This document shows positions 42,570-50,004 of a stretch of DNA of 56,718 bases, piece after piece. The stretch comes from Catellatospora bangladeshensis. Lineage in GTDB: Bacteria; Actinomycetota; Actinomycetes; Mycobacteriales; Micromonosporaceae. The notes beneath the pieces were generated by a model that had not been told where the DNA came from, did no database searches, and was given only the letters and a program-made list of their open reading frames with translations. The stretch covers positions 1-56,718 of the forward strand of contig NZ_BONF01000023.1 in NCBI RefSeq assembly GCF_016862575.1, given 5' to 3'. Numbering within the stretch: position 1 is the first letter of the stretch; each line of letters opens with the position of its first letter. Made by a program: the position numbers and the translations under genes.

Positions 42570-43038
42570 CGCTGGTCTCCCGCTGGAGGCCGTCGTGGGC
42601 CAGCACCAGCGTCTCCACGGCGAGCTCGCGGCTCATCGCGTCCAGGGGCGAGCCGTACCACTCCTGCGGCCAGGCGTTGACCAGGTTCCAGCGCAGCGCC
42701 TCGGCCGAGCCCGAGCTGTCGAGCATGACGATCGAGACGTTGCGGCGGCTGACGCGGCCCTCGACCGCGGTCATCAGCCACTCCCACAGCTCCAGCGACG
42801 AGGTGAGGCCGAAGCGCAGGGTCACCGGGGCGTACGTGACGCGGCCGGGGATGGCCCGCACCACGGAGTTGTTGCCCGCCTCGCGGTAGGCGATGGTCTC
42901 GACCTTGATGCCGAGCCCGCCGACCTCGGTGAAGTGGCCCTCGGTCACGTTGTTGATGAGCAGCTTGAAGTTGTACGCGCGGTACGGGTCCACCAGGTTG
43001 CCGGGCTGCGCGGCGGGGGTGGCGGTCACCTCGGGCAT
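42550..43038 (-). CDS. Tail tube protein (Afp1/5, gp19-like)
   Basis: A 162-residue protein of the T4 gp19-like/eCIS tube family, whose hexamers stack to make the inner tube. Diagnostic stretches are NLVDPYRAYNFKLLINNVTEG, HFTEVGGLGIKVETIAYREAGN (split HFTEVGGLGIKVETI), VTLRFGLTSSLELWEW and PLDAMSRELAVETLVLAHDG. Only one tube paralogue is present in the window, while many eCIS loci have two. The ATG at 43038 follows the sheath stop by one base and has GGAG upstream. Confidence 0.94.
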   Translation of the reverse strand: MPEVTATPAAQPGNLVDPYRAYNFKLLINNVTEGHFTEVGGLGIKVETIAYREAGNNSVVRAIPGRVTYAPVTLRFGLTSSLELWEWLMTAVEGRVSRRNVSIVMLDSSGSAEALRWNLVNAWPQEWYGSPLDAMSRELAVETLVLAHDGLQRETSGVGAAA

Positions 43039-43039
43039 G

Positions 43040-44251
43040 TCAGGCTCCTGCCTGGTCGCCGCCGGCACCGGCGGACTGGCTGATCTTGAAGATGACGAAC
43101 TCGGCGGGCTTGACCGGCGCGATGCCGATCAGGGTCACGACCTGGCCCGCGTCGCGGACCTCGGCGGGGTTGGTCTCCTCGTCGCACTTGACGAAGAACG
43201 CCTCCTGCGGCGTACGGCCCTGCAGCGCGCCGTCGCGCCACACGCGGGTGAGGAACGCGCTGACGTCGCGGCGGATCGACTTCCACAGCAGGTTGTCGTT
43301 CGGCTCGAACACGATCCAGCGGGTGCCGTCGCCGATGGACTCCTTGAGCATGTTGAACAGGCGCCGGACGTTCAGGTAGCGCCACTCGCTGCCGGAGGCG
43401 GCCAGGGTGCGGGCGCCCCAGATGCGGATGCCCTCGGCCGGGAAGTGCCGGATGCAGTTGACCCCGGCCGGGTTGAGGACGTCCTGCTCGACCTTGGTGA
43501 CCCGGTAGGACAGGTCGACCGCGCCGCGCACCGGCTCGTTGGCCGGCGCCTTGTGCACGCCGCGCAGGCTGTCGCTGCGCGCCCACACCCCGGCGACGTG
43601 GCCGCTGGGCGGGGTGTTGACGACCTCGCCGGTCAGCGGGTCGCGCACGACCAGCCACGGCACGTAGAAGGTGCCGTAGTCCGACTGGCGCGGGCGCAGG
43701 CCGCTGTTGTCCTCGGCGGGGGCGGCCTCGGCCTCGGGGCCCTTCTTGCCCGGCTTGGGCAGGGTGACCCCGCCGACCCGGGTCAGCCGCTCGACGTCGC
43801 CGGTGTGCTCCGGCCCGTCGAGGATGGCCATCCGGTCGCCCATCAGCTCGCAGTGCGCGAGCAGGTCCTCGTAGGACAGCGGGTCGGTGTAGCCGGGCGC
43901 GGCGACGATGGCGACCTCGTCGATCGCCTCCAGCAGCCGCAGCCCGCTGCGCTGGCGGCCCTTGCCGGCCAGCGGCTCGCCCTGCGGGATGTTGACGACG
44001 TAGCAGCGGCCGCCGCCGTTGTCGAAGAAGCCGTACACCGCCCGCGACAGCGGGGTGCTGTCGGTGCGGTCGCCGACGAAGACGCGGACGAACTCCGACC
44101 AGCTGTTGACGGCGACCGCCTCGTTGCGGCGCGCGGTCGCGTCCGGCGCGGTGCCGACGAATCCGGCGGTGCTGGTGCCGACCGATTCGATCGGCCTGCT
44201 GCCGCCGGACACCTCCTCGACGTAGATGCCGGGTGAGGAGTACACGGGCAT
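43040..44251 (-). CDS. Contractile tail sheath protein (Afp2-4-like)
   Basis: A 403-residue sheath protein. N-terminal PVYSSPGIYVEEVSGGSRPI and VGTSTAGFVGTAP, then SEFVRVFVGDRTDSTPLSRA and GFFDNGGGRCYVVNI form the conserved core. The C-terminal region ASGSEWRYLNVRRLFNMLKES, RWIVFEPNDNLLWKSIRRDV and FLTRVWRDGALQG is diagnostic for sheath proteins of contractile phages and eCIS. Subunits contract to drive the tube. The single sheath gene is comparatively short next to the three sheaths of Afp/PVC. The ATG overlaps the preceding stop as TAATG. Confidence 0.95.
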   Translation of the reverse strand: MPVYSSPGIYVEEVSGGSRPIESVGTSTAGFVGTAPDATARRNEAVAVNSWSEFVRVFVGDRTDSTPLSRAVYGFFDNGGGRCYVVNIPQGEPLAGKGRQRSGLRLLEAIDEVAIVAAPGYTDPLSYEDLLAHCELMGDRMAILDGPEHTGDVERLTRVGGVTLPKPGKKGPEAEAAPAEDNSGLRPRQSDYGTFYVPWLVVRDPLTGEVVNTPPSGHVAGVWARSDSLRGVHKAPANEPVRGAVDLSYRVTKVEQDVLNPAGVNCIRHFPAEGIRIWGARTLAASGSEWRYLNVRRLFNMLKESIGDGTRWIVFEPNDNLLWKSIRRDVSAFLTRVWRDGALQGRTPQEAFFVKCDEETNPAEVRDAGQVVTLIGIAPVKPAEFVIFKISQSAGAGGDQAGA

Positions 44252-44946
44252 TACTGGACCTCCTGGATCTCGCAGGTGATGACGACGGGCTCGGCCGACG
44301 CGGCCGGGACCTCGGCGGTGAGCAGCAGCCCCCGGCCGCTGACGGCCAGGCGCACCGGCCTGCCGTCGACCACGGGCAGCTCGAAGCGGCCGCGGGTGTC
44401 GGTGTAGGCGGCGGCCGTGCCGTCCTCGGCGGCGACACGCATGCCGACCAGGGCGATCCCGGCCGGGGTCTGCACCCGGCCGGCCAGGCGCCGCAGCGAC
44501 ACGGCGTCCAGCCGGGCCGGCTGGGTGACCCGCGGTGCGGCCGGCGCGGGGTTGGTTACCTGCACCGCGACCTCGCAGAGCAGGGCTGCCCGCAGGCGCG
44601 CGCCCAGGGCCGGCCACAGCGTGTCCGGCACGGGCTCGGCCAGCAGGTACGGCACTCCTGCCATGAGCACCCGGTCGAGCGCCTCGATCGCCGTGGCGTC
44701 GGGGCCGTCCGCGTGCAGCAGGAACCGCACCCGCAGCCGCAGCGGGTCACCGGGCCGGACCGGCAGCGCCTCCGGCAGCACCGCGTACGGCCACACGGCC
44801 AGCCACGGCCCGCCGAACGCGCCGGACTGCACGCCCACCGCCGCGGCCGGGTGCTCGACCCGCACCGGCACGCCGGCCCCGGCCAGGCCGCCCAGCAGCA
44901 GCGCGCACGCTCGGGCCAGGGGCCCGTGGTCCTCGTGGTTGCGCAT
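44251..44946 (-). CDS. Pvc16/DUF4255-like cap protein with peptidase-regulatory domain
   Basis: A 231-residue protein from the ATG at 44946 (GGAGG five bases upstream); a longer frame to 45006 has no site. Residues 1-135 resemble the Pvc16 N-terminal (DUF4255) domain of eCIS tail terminator proteins: LARACALLLGGLAG, GPWLAVWPYAVLPEA, DPLRLRVRFLLHADGPDATA and EALDRVLMAGVPYLL. Residues ~150-231 form a carboxypeptidase regulatory-like beta domain (LAGRVQTPAGIALVGMRVAA, AYTDTRGRFELPVVDG). Such proteins cap the end of sheath and tube. It is the first gene of the operon and follows the CHAT gene by 119 bases on the same strand. The cap assignment is moderate because the motif is divergent. Confidence 0.72.
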   Translation of the reverse strand: MRNHEDHGPLARACALLLGGLAGAGVPVRVEHPAAAVGVQSGAFGGPWLAVWPYAVLPEALPVRPGDPLRLRVRFLLHADGPDATAIEALDRVLMAGVPYLLAEPVPDTLWPALGARLRAALLCEVAVQVTNPAPAAPRVTQPARLDAVSLRRLAGRVQTPAGIALVGMRVAAEDGTAAAYTDTRGRFELPVVDGRPVRLAVSGRGLLLTAEVPAASAEPVVITCEIQEVQ

Positions 44947-45065
44947 CCGAACCTCCGCCTCGTCTCGTGCCGGGCGGCACGATCGCAAGACAGAGCGGGC
45001 GGTCACGGGCGGTGATACAGGTGCGCCTGTCAGCTACGTGACGTGACGGGCGCCGATTTCCGACG

Positions 45066-47618
45066 TCAGGCGGCCCCTGACCCGAAGCAGCTGAAGCCGT
45101 ACGCCGTCGCCCACTTCTCCGGTGGGGCCGCCGCCTGTGCCGCGGCCAGCGCGGCGGCCGGGTCCGACCCGGTGCGCAGCCGCTGGTGCAGGCCGAGCAT
45201 CAGCTCGCGGGTGGCCTCGTCGTCGACCGGGCCGGTGCTGGCGACCAGGGTGCGGGCGCCCGCGCCGAGCAGCGCCGCGGTCAGGCCCATCAGCTCGTCG
45301 CCGGGATGCACCGCGGACAGGCCGGTGTCGCATGCGGACAGCACGACCAGGTCCGGGGCCCGGCGCAGCGTGGTCAGATCGTGCACGGTCAGCGGCCCGT
45401 CGGCGAGGTCCAGGTGGGAGAACAGCGGATTGTCGGCGCGGAACTCCCCGTGCGCGGCCAGGTGCACCCGCCGGGCCCCGTCGATCGCGGCCAGCGTCGC
45501 CCCGACCGTGGCCCGCGCGCCGGTGAGCAGCTGCGCGGCCGGGTCCAGCCGGGCCAGTGCCTCGGCCTCGCCGATGGCGTGGTCGGGCCGGGCCGCGGCG
45601 ACCAGCACGAACCGCTCGTCGAGGTCGGTGCGCCGGGCCGTGGTGCCCCTCGCCCACGCGGTGGCCGACGGCGCGACGGTGACCGGCCGCCCGAGGCAGG
45701 TGGGCAGGGCCGCCCACGGCAGCGCCTGCAACGCGCCCGTGGGCACGACGACCAGCTCCCGTCCCCCGATCGCGCGGGCCAGGGGGCGCAGCAGCCATTC
45801 GTCGAGCTGGCGCAGGCCGTGCCGGGCGGCGGCTTCGGCGGCGGCCAGGGACGCGGTGGAGCCGTAGCGCAGCACGAGGCGGCGCATCGCGAACCGCAGC
45901 GCGGCGGTCTCCAGCCCGAGCGCGGCGGTGTCGGCGAGCGGGTGCAGCCGGACACGGCCGCCCGCGGCGACGACGCCGAGCAGGCGGCCGTCCTGCTCGA
46001 TCAGCTCGACCAGAGCGCGCTCCCCCAGCGCGGCGAGGATCTCGTCGACGGAGCCGGGCACGTCCACGGTCGGCGCGGTCGCGGCGGTGCGCCAGGTGCG
46101 GCGGCGGATGGCGTCCTCTAGGGCGCGCTGGCGCTGCAGCGGGCGGGCCCGGCGGACCGCGTCGAGGCTGTCGCCGGCCAGCTCGGCGGTGACCCGGCGC
46201 AGCCGGGCGAGTTCGCGTACCAGCTCGGGGTCGTCGTGGGGGGTGCTCGGGGGCAGCCGCAGCGTGGCCGCGCGCCACCGCTCGGCCCAGGCCAGCACCT
46301 GCCGCGCGGAGCGTTCGGACACCGCCAGCCGCACCCCCAGCTCGGCCAGGTCCTCGCCCTCGGCGGAGCTGAGCACACGCAGCTCGATCGCCCCGAGCGC
46401 GGCCCGGTACTGGTCGAGCAGCCGCAGCCCGGCCCGCAGCGCCCGCCGTGCCCCGGCGAGGTCGCCGTGGTGCAGGCGGCTGAGCGCCTGGGCGTGGCAG
46501 GCGCGGATGCGCAACCGGGCTGGTCCGCGTCCGGGGTCGGCCGTGGCCAGCTCGTCGAGCGCCGCGGTGTCACCGGCGCCCGCCGCGTACAGCCGCGCCT
46601 CCAGTGCCTGCTCGGGCCAGCCCGCCTCGTCCAGGGCGGCGGCCAGCGCCCGCAGCCTGCCCGGCCGCTGCCGTGCCCCGGCCCGTGCCTGCAGGTAGCG
46701 GGCCAGCACGGCCCACCGCTCGCGCTGCTGCCGGGCGAACGCGCGCCCCGCGAGCAGCGCGGGCTCCCGGGCGGCTGCGGCGTCCCCGGCGGCCAGCGCC
46801 GCACGGGCCTGGAGCAGCCGGGCCTGCGGCAGCAGCGTGCCCAGCCGGGCCGCCGCGGCGATCTCGACGGCCTCCTGCGCGGCCTGCTGCGCCTCGGGCA
46901 GCAGGCGGGCCGCCAGCAGCAGCTCCGCGCGGTCGATCAGCGCCTCGGCCGGGCGGGAGCCGCTGCGGCGGAAGTACTCGTCGGCGCGGTCGTACCAGGT
47001 GAGCGCGGTGACGATGTCCCCGCTGCACGCGGCGGCGAAGCCGAGGTTGTGCTGCGCCTGCGCGGCCGCGGCGGGCAGCGACAGCTCCCGGTACAGCTGC
47101 TCGGCCCGGCCCAGGTCGGCCCGCGCCGCCGCGAACCCGCCCCGGTACGCCTGCAGCACCCCCCGGTTCGTCAGCGCGCGGGCCTGCCACAGCCGGTCGT
47201 CGTGACGGCGGAACGCGGCCAGCGCCGACGTGTACGCCTCCAGCGCCTGCTCGTCGCGGCCCAGCCGGCGCAGCAGGATCCCGTGCTGCATCCGCGCCCT
47301 GGCCAGCGGCAGCCCGTCCAGCGCGGACAGCGCCCGGTCGATCTCGCGCAGCGCGGCGCGCGGCCGGCCGAGGTCGTTGAGCACCAGCGCCAGGCTCATC
47401 CGCGACTGCGCCGCCAGGTCTTCCCGCCGGGCCCGGACCGCCACCGCCACCGAGCGCCGCAGCCGCGCCGCGGCCAGCGCCGGATCCTGCAGCTCGCGCG
47501 CGGCCAGCCCGAGGATGCGCAGGCTGGCGGCGACGTTCCCGGGATCGCGGTCGCGTTCGGCGCGGGCCAGCAGTTTCGCGCCGAGCGCCGCCGCGCGGCG
47601 GGGATCGGCCATGACCAT
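45066..47618 (-). CDS. TPR-CHAT protein (caspase-like protease)
   Basis: An 850-residue cytoplasmic protein. Residues ~1-450 are tetratricopeptide-like helical repeats (for example RAALREIDRALSALDGL, EQALEAYTSALAAFRRHDD, ARADLGRAEQLYRELSL). Residues ~540-850 form a CHAT domain with the catalytic His723 in RRVHLAAHGEF and Cys763 in DLVVLSACDTGLS, a complete caspase-type dyad. The GDELMGLTAALLGAGARTLVAS segment completes the fold. TPR-CHAT proteases in other bacteria act as regulated defence or death proteases. It lies directly upstream of the CIS operon on the same strand and divergent from a subtilase/sigma operon. Substrate unknown. Confidence 0.92.
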   Translation of the reverse strand: MVMADPRRAAALGAKLLARAERDRDPGNVAASLRILGLAARELQDPALAAARLRRSVAVAVRARREDLAAQSRMSLALVLNDLGRPRAALREIDRALSALDGLPLARARMQHGILLRRLGRDEQALEAYTSALAAFRRHDDRLWQARALTNRGVLQAYRGGFAAARADLGRAEQLYRELSLPAAAAQAQHNLGFAAACSGDIVTALTWYDRADEYFRRSGSRPAEALIDRAELLLAARLLPEAQQAAQEAVEIAAAARLGTLLPQARLLQARAALAAGDAAAAREPALLAGRAFARQQRERWAVLARYLQARAGARQRPGRLRALAAALDEAGWPEQALEARLYAAGAGDTAALDELATADPGRGPARLRIRACHAQALSRLHHGDLAGARRALRAGLRLLDQYRAALGAIELRVLSSAEGEDLAELGVRLAVSERSARQVLAWAERWRAATLRLPPSTPHDDPELVRELARLRRVTAELAGDSLDAVRRARPLQRQRALEDAIRRRTWRTAATAPTVDVPGSVDEILAALGERALVELIEQDGRLLGVVAAGGRVRLHPLADTAALGLETAALRFAMRRLVLRYGSTASLAAAEAAARHGLRQLDEWLLRPLARAIGGRELVVVPTGALQALPWAALPTCLGRPVTVAPSATAWARGTTARRTDLDERFVLVAAARPDHAIGEAEALARLDPAAQLLTGARATVGATLAAIDGARRVHLAAHGEFRADNPLFSHLDLADGPLTVHDLTTLRRAPDLVVLSACDTGLSAVHPGDELMGLTAALLGAGARTLVASTGPVDDEATRELMLGLHQRLRTGSDPAAALAAAQAAAPPEKWATAYGFSCFGSGAA

Positions 47619-47680
47619 CGCTAGGACGCGCTCATGCTGGACAACTTTTCCACACGGGTCCCCTTAGGACGGAACCTTGC

Positions 47681-47748
47681 TGTCGCCGTTGCGACACATC
47701 TGGATGTATCAGCAGGCCGCCGCCCGCACTCTGTTGCTGGACGCAACA
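47681..47748. promoter_or_regulatory. Twin inverted repeats in divergent control region
   Basis: TGTCGC-CGTT-GCGACA (47681-47696) and TGTTGC-TGGAC-GCAACA (47732-47748) share the form TGTYGC-N4/5-GCRACA, with perfect 6-bp arms and centres about 51 bases apart, close to five helical turns. Both lie in the 149 bases between the divergent CHAT and subtilase genes. They look like paired operators for one regulator. A possible ECF-like -35 GGAACC lies at 47671-47676. Confidence 0.55.
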
Positions 47749-47767
47749 CCGAATCGGAGGAACGACG

Positions 47768-48946
47768 ATGGCTATGCCGCAGGATCGCCTGCATCGATGG
47801 CAGGATCGCCGCGCCCGGCGCATGGCGGGGCTGCCCTGGCTGCGCCAGGAGGCCCGGGCGGGCCGCAAGCCGGTCTGGTTCACGGGTGACGAGCTGCTGG
47901 TGCTGTCCGAGCACCGGGGCGCCGCCGAGCGCGTCCTGGACGGGCTCGGCCACACCGAGGTCGACGAGGCCGAGCTCGCGCCGGGCCTGCTGCGCCTGCG
48001 CGCCGACGGCCTGGACGTGCCCGCCGCCACCCGCAGGGTGCGCCAGGCCGCCGCGGCCGACGGCGACACCCGCACCGTGGTCAGCCCCAACCACGTGTTC
48101 ACGTCCACCCCGTTCGAGCACGGCGGCCCGTTCGGCCCGCCGCAGCCCGCGCCGAAGCCCGGCGACAAACCGCGCCCTGGGCGGCCGGCCGGCCAGGTCC
48201 CCGTCATGGTGATCGACACGGGGGTATGGCGCGACAGCCCGCTGCCCGCGCACGCCTACACCTGCTCCCCGGCCGACTACGAGGTCGACACCGACGTGGA
48301 CGACGACGGTGTGATGGACGGCGACGTCGGGCACGCCAACTTCATCATCGGCGTCATCGGCGCCCGCACCGGCAAGGCCGACGTCCGGGCCGTACGCGTG
48401 CTCGACACGTTCGGGCTCTGCACCGAGGCCGACCTGATCACCTCGTTCGCCCGCATCACCGACGAGAAGCTGATCAACCTGTCGCTCGGCGGGTACACCC
48501 TCGACGACCAGCCGCCGCTGGCCCTGGCCACCGCGCTGTCGGCGCTGCTGACCGGCCGCGACCGGCTCGTCGTGGCCGCCGCGGGCAACGACGGCCTGCG
48601 CGACCGGCCGTTCTGGCCGGCGGCGTTCGCGGGGACCGGCCTGCCGTGGGCGGGCCAGGTCGTCGCCGTCGCCGCCCACGACGGCAGCGGGCTGTGCGAC
48701 TGGAGCAACGCCGGGGACTGGGTCACCGTGACCGCGCCGGGCGCCGACATCACCAGCACCTTCGTCAAGCACGACCAGTTCCCTACCGGCTGGGCGCTGT
48801 GGAGCGGCACCTCGTTCGCGACGCCGCACGTCGTGGCGCTGCTGGCCGAGCAGGCGGCGAAGTCCGGCTCGACCGACGTCGCGCTCAAGGCGGTGCTGGC
48901 CGCCGCGGCGGGGCGGGACTTCGGCGGATACCCGGGGCTCCCGTGA
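47768..48946 (+). CDS. Cytoplasmic S8 subtilisin-like protease
   Basis: A 392-residue serine protease, ATG preceded by GGAGG seven bases away. The triad is complete: D150 (VPVMVIDTGVW), H189 (DGDVGHANFIIGVIG) and S348 (LWSGTSFATPHVVALLA), with oxyanion Asn274 (AAAGNDG). Residues 1-140 form an unrelated N-terminal region that may act as a pro- or interaction domain (PVWFTGDELLVLSEHRGAAE, then VVSPNHVF). There is no signal peptide or membrane segment, unusual for subtilases, so it probably works inside the cell. The stop overlaps the GTG of the sigma gene (GTGA). Together with the divergent CHAT gene it forms a protease-sigma module. Confidence 0.93.
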   Translation: MAMPQDRLHRWQDRRARRMAGLPWLRQEARAGRKPVWFTGDELLVLSEHRGAAERVLDGLGHTEVDEAELAPGLLRLRADGLDVPAATRRVRQAAAADGDTRTVVSPNHVFTSTPFEHGGPFGPPQPAPKPGDKPRPGRPAGQVPVMVIDTGVWRDSPLPAHAYTCSPADYEVDTDVDDDGVMDGDVGHANFIIGVIGARTGKADVRAVRVLDTFGLCTEADLITSFARITDEKLINLSLGGYTLDDQPPLALATALSALLTGRDRLVVAAAGNDGLRDRPFWPAAFAGTGLPWAGQVVAVAAHDGSGLCDWSNAGDWVTVTAPGADITSTFVKHDQFPTGWALWSGTSFATPHVVALLAEQAAKSGSTDVALKAVLAAAAGRDFGGYPGLP

Positions 48947-49512
48947 ACCAGACGCCCCCCGACACGCTGCCCGAATCGGACACCGGCGCGCTGCTGAAGC
49001 GCGCCGCCGACGGCGACCAGCAGGCCTGGAACGCCATCGTCGAGCGGTACTCGGGCCTGGTCTGGTCGGTGGCGCGCAGCCACCGGCTGGGCTCGGCCGA
49101 CGCCGCCGACGTCTTCCAGGCCACCTGGCTGCGCCTGGTCGAGCACCTCGGCGCGATCCGCGAGCCCGACCGGCTCGGCTCCTGGCTGGCCACCACCGCG
49201 CGGCGCGAGTCGCTGGCGGTGCTGCGCCGCGCCGGGCGCGACCTGCCCGTCGGCGACCTGCTCACGCTGGAGCCGGCCGACCGCACCGCGCCCGACCTGG
49301 ACAGCGACCTGCTGCGCCGCGAGCGTGACAGCGTCCTGTGGCAGGCCTTCGGCGGGCTGCCCGGCCAGTGCCAGTCGGTGCTGCGGCTGCTGCTGATGGA
49401 CCCGCCGCCCAGTTACGCCGAGGTCAGCGCGGCCTTGGACATCCCCGTCGGCAGCATCGGCCCGACCCGTGCGCGCTGCCTCGACCAGTTACGCAGGAGG
49501 TTGAGCCTCTGA
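48943..49512 (+). CDS. ECF-type sigma factor in protease module
   Basis: A 189-residue sigma-70-family factor starting at the GTG overlapping the protease stop. Region 2: LLKRAADGDQQAWNAIVERY, SGLVWSVARSHRLGSADAAD, VFQATWLRLVEHL and RLGSWLATTARRESLAVLRR. Region 4: WQAFGGLPGQCQSVLRLLL, YAEVSAALDIPVGSIGPTRA and RCLDQLRRRLSL. The SIGPTR form of the region 4 helix is common in actinobacterial CHAT-associated sigma factors. No anti-sigma protein with a membrane helix is nearby; the subtilase or the next small protein may control it. Its stop overlaps the next ATG as TGATG. Confidence 0.9.
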   Translation: MNQTPPDTLPESDTGALLKRAADGDQQAWNAIVERYSGLVWSVARSHRLGSADAADVFQATWLRLVEHLGAIREPDRLGSWLATTARRESLAVLRRAGRDLPVGDLLTLEPADRTAPDLDSDLLRRERDSVLWQAFGGLPGQCQSVLRLLLMDPPPSYAEVSAALDIPVGSIGPTRARCLDQLRRRLSL

Positions 49513-49955
49513 TGGCTCCGTATGACGACGACATCCCCGCCGAGCTGCGGGGCCTGACCACCCGGATGGACCCGGTGCCCGCGCACCTGGTCGCCCTGGC
49601 CAAGGAGAGCCTGGCCTGGCGCGACACCGACGCCGCCCTGGCGGAGCTGGTCGGCCAGCTCGACCTGGCCGCCGTACGCGGCGAGGACCTGCCCGACCTG
49701 TTCACGTTCACCGCCGGGGACCTGACCATCGAGGTGGAGGTGGCGGTGTCCGGCCTGACCGCGGCGCTGACCGGCCAGCTCGTCCCGCCGCAGCCGGCCA
49801 GGATCCGGGTCGACCACGCCGACGGCCCGACCTGGGTCGAGGCCGACGCGCTGGGCCGCTTCGCCGCGGCCTGCATCACCCGGGGCCACCTGCGCCTGTG
49901 CTGCTACCCGGCGGGCGACGGCGGCCCCGTGCAGACGTCCTGGACGCTGATCTGA
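49512..49955 (+). CDS. Small conserved-type protein coupled to sigma factor
   Basis: A 147-residue soluble protein whose ATG overlaps the sigma stop by one base. The N-terminal helix region is PAELRGLTTRMDPVPAHLVA, LAKESLAWRDTDAALAELVG; the C-terminal half is beta-rich (LPDLFTFTAGDLTIEVEVAV, ADALGRFAAACITRGHLRLC). No membrane segment. Strict coupling with the sigma gene suggests a partner or regulator of the sigma factor, or a carboxypeptidase-regulatory-like fold; I cannot name a family. It is the last gene before a strong terminator. Confidence 0.75.
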   Translation: MAPYDDDIPAELRGLTTRMDPVPAHLVALAKESLAWRDTDAALAELVGQLDLAAVRGEDLPDLFTFTAGDLTIEVEVAVSGLTAALTGQLVPPQPARIRVDHADGPTWVEADALGRFAAACITRGHLRLCCYPAGDGGPVQTSWTLI

Positions 49956-49961
49956 GCCGCC

Positions 49962-49999
49962 CGGTGGGGCGGGCCGCCGATATCGGCCCGCCCCACCGG
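49962..49999. terminator. Bidirectional hairpin terminator
   Basis: CCGGTGGGGCGGGCC (49962-49976) and GGCCCGCCCCACCGG (49985-49999) form a perfect 15-bp stem with an eight-base loop, between the convergent sigma operon and the papain-like protein gene. Confidence 0.8.
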
Positions 50000-50004
50000 C
50001 GTGC

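Noticed and set aside
33090-44946. Reading the tail operon as a prophage or prophage remnant
   Set aside because: There are no capsid, portal, terminase, integrase, lysis or replication genes; the set and order match contractile injection systems, with host-type membrane genes at the end.
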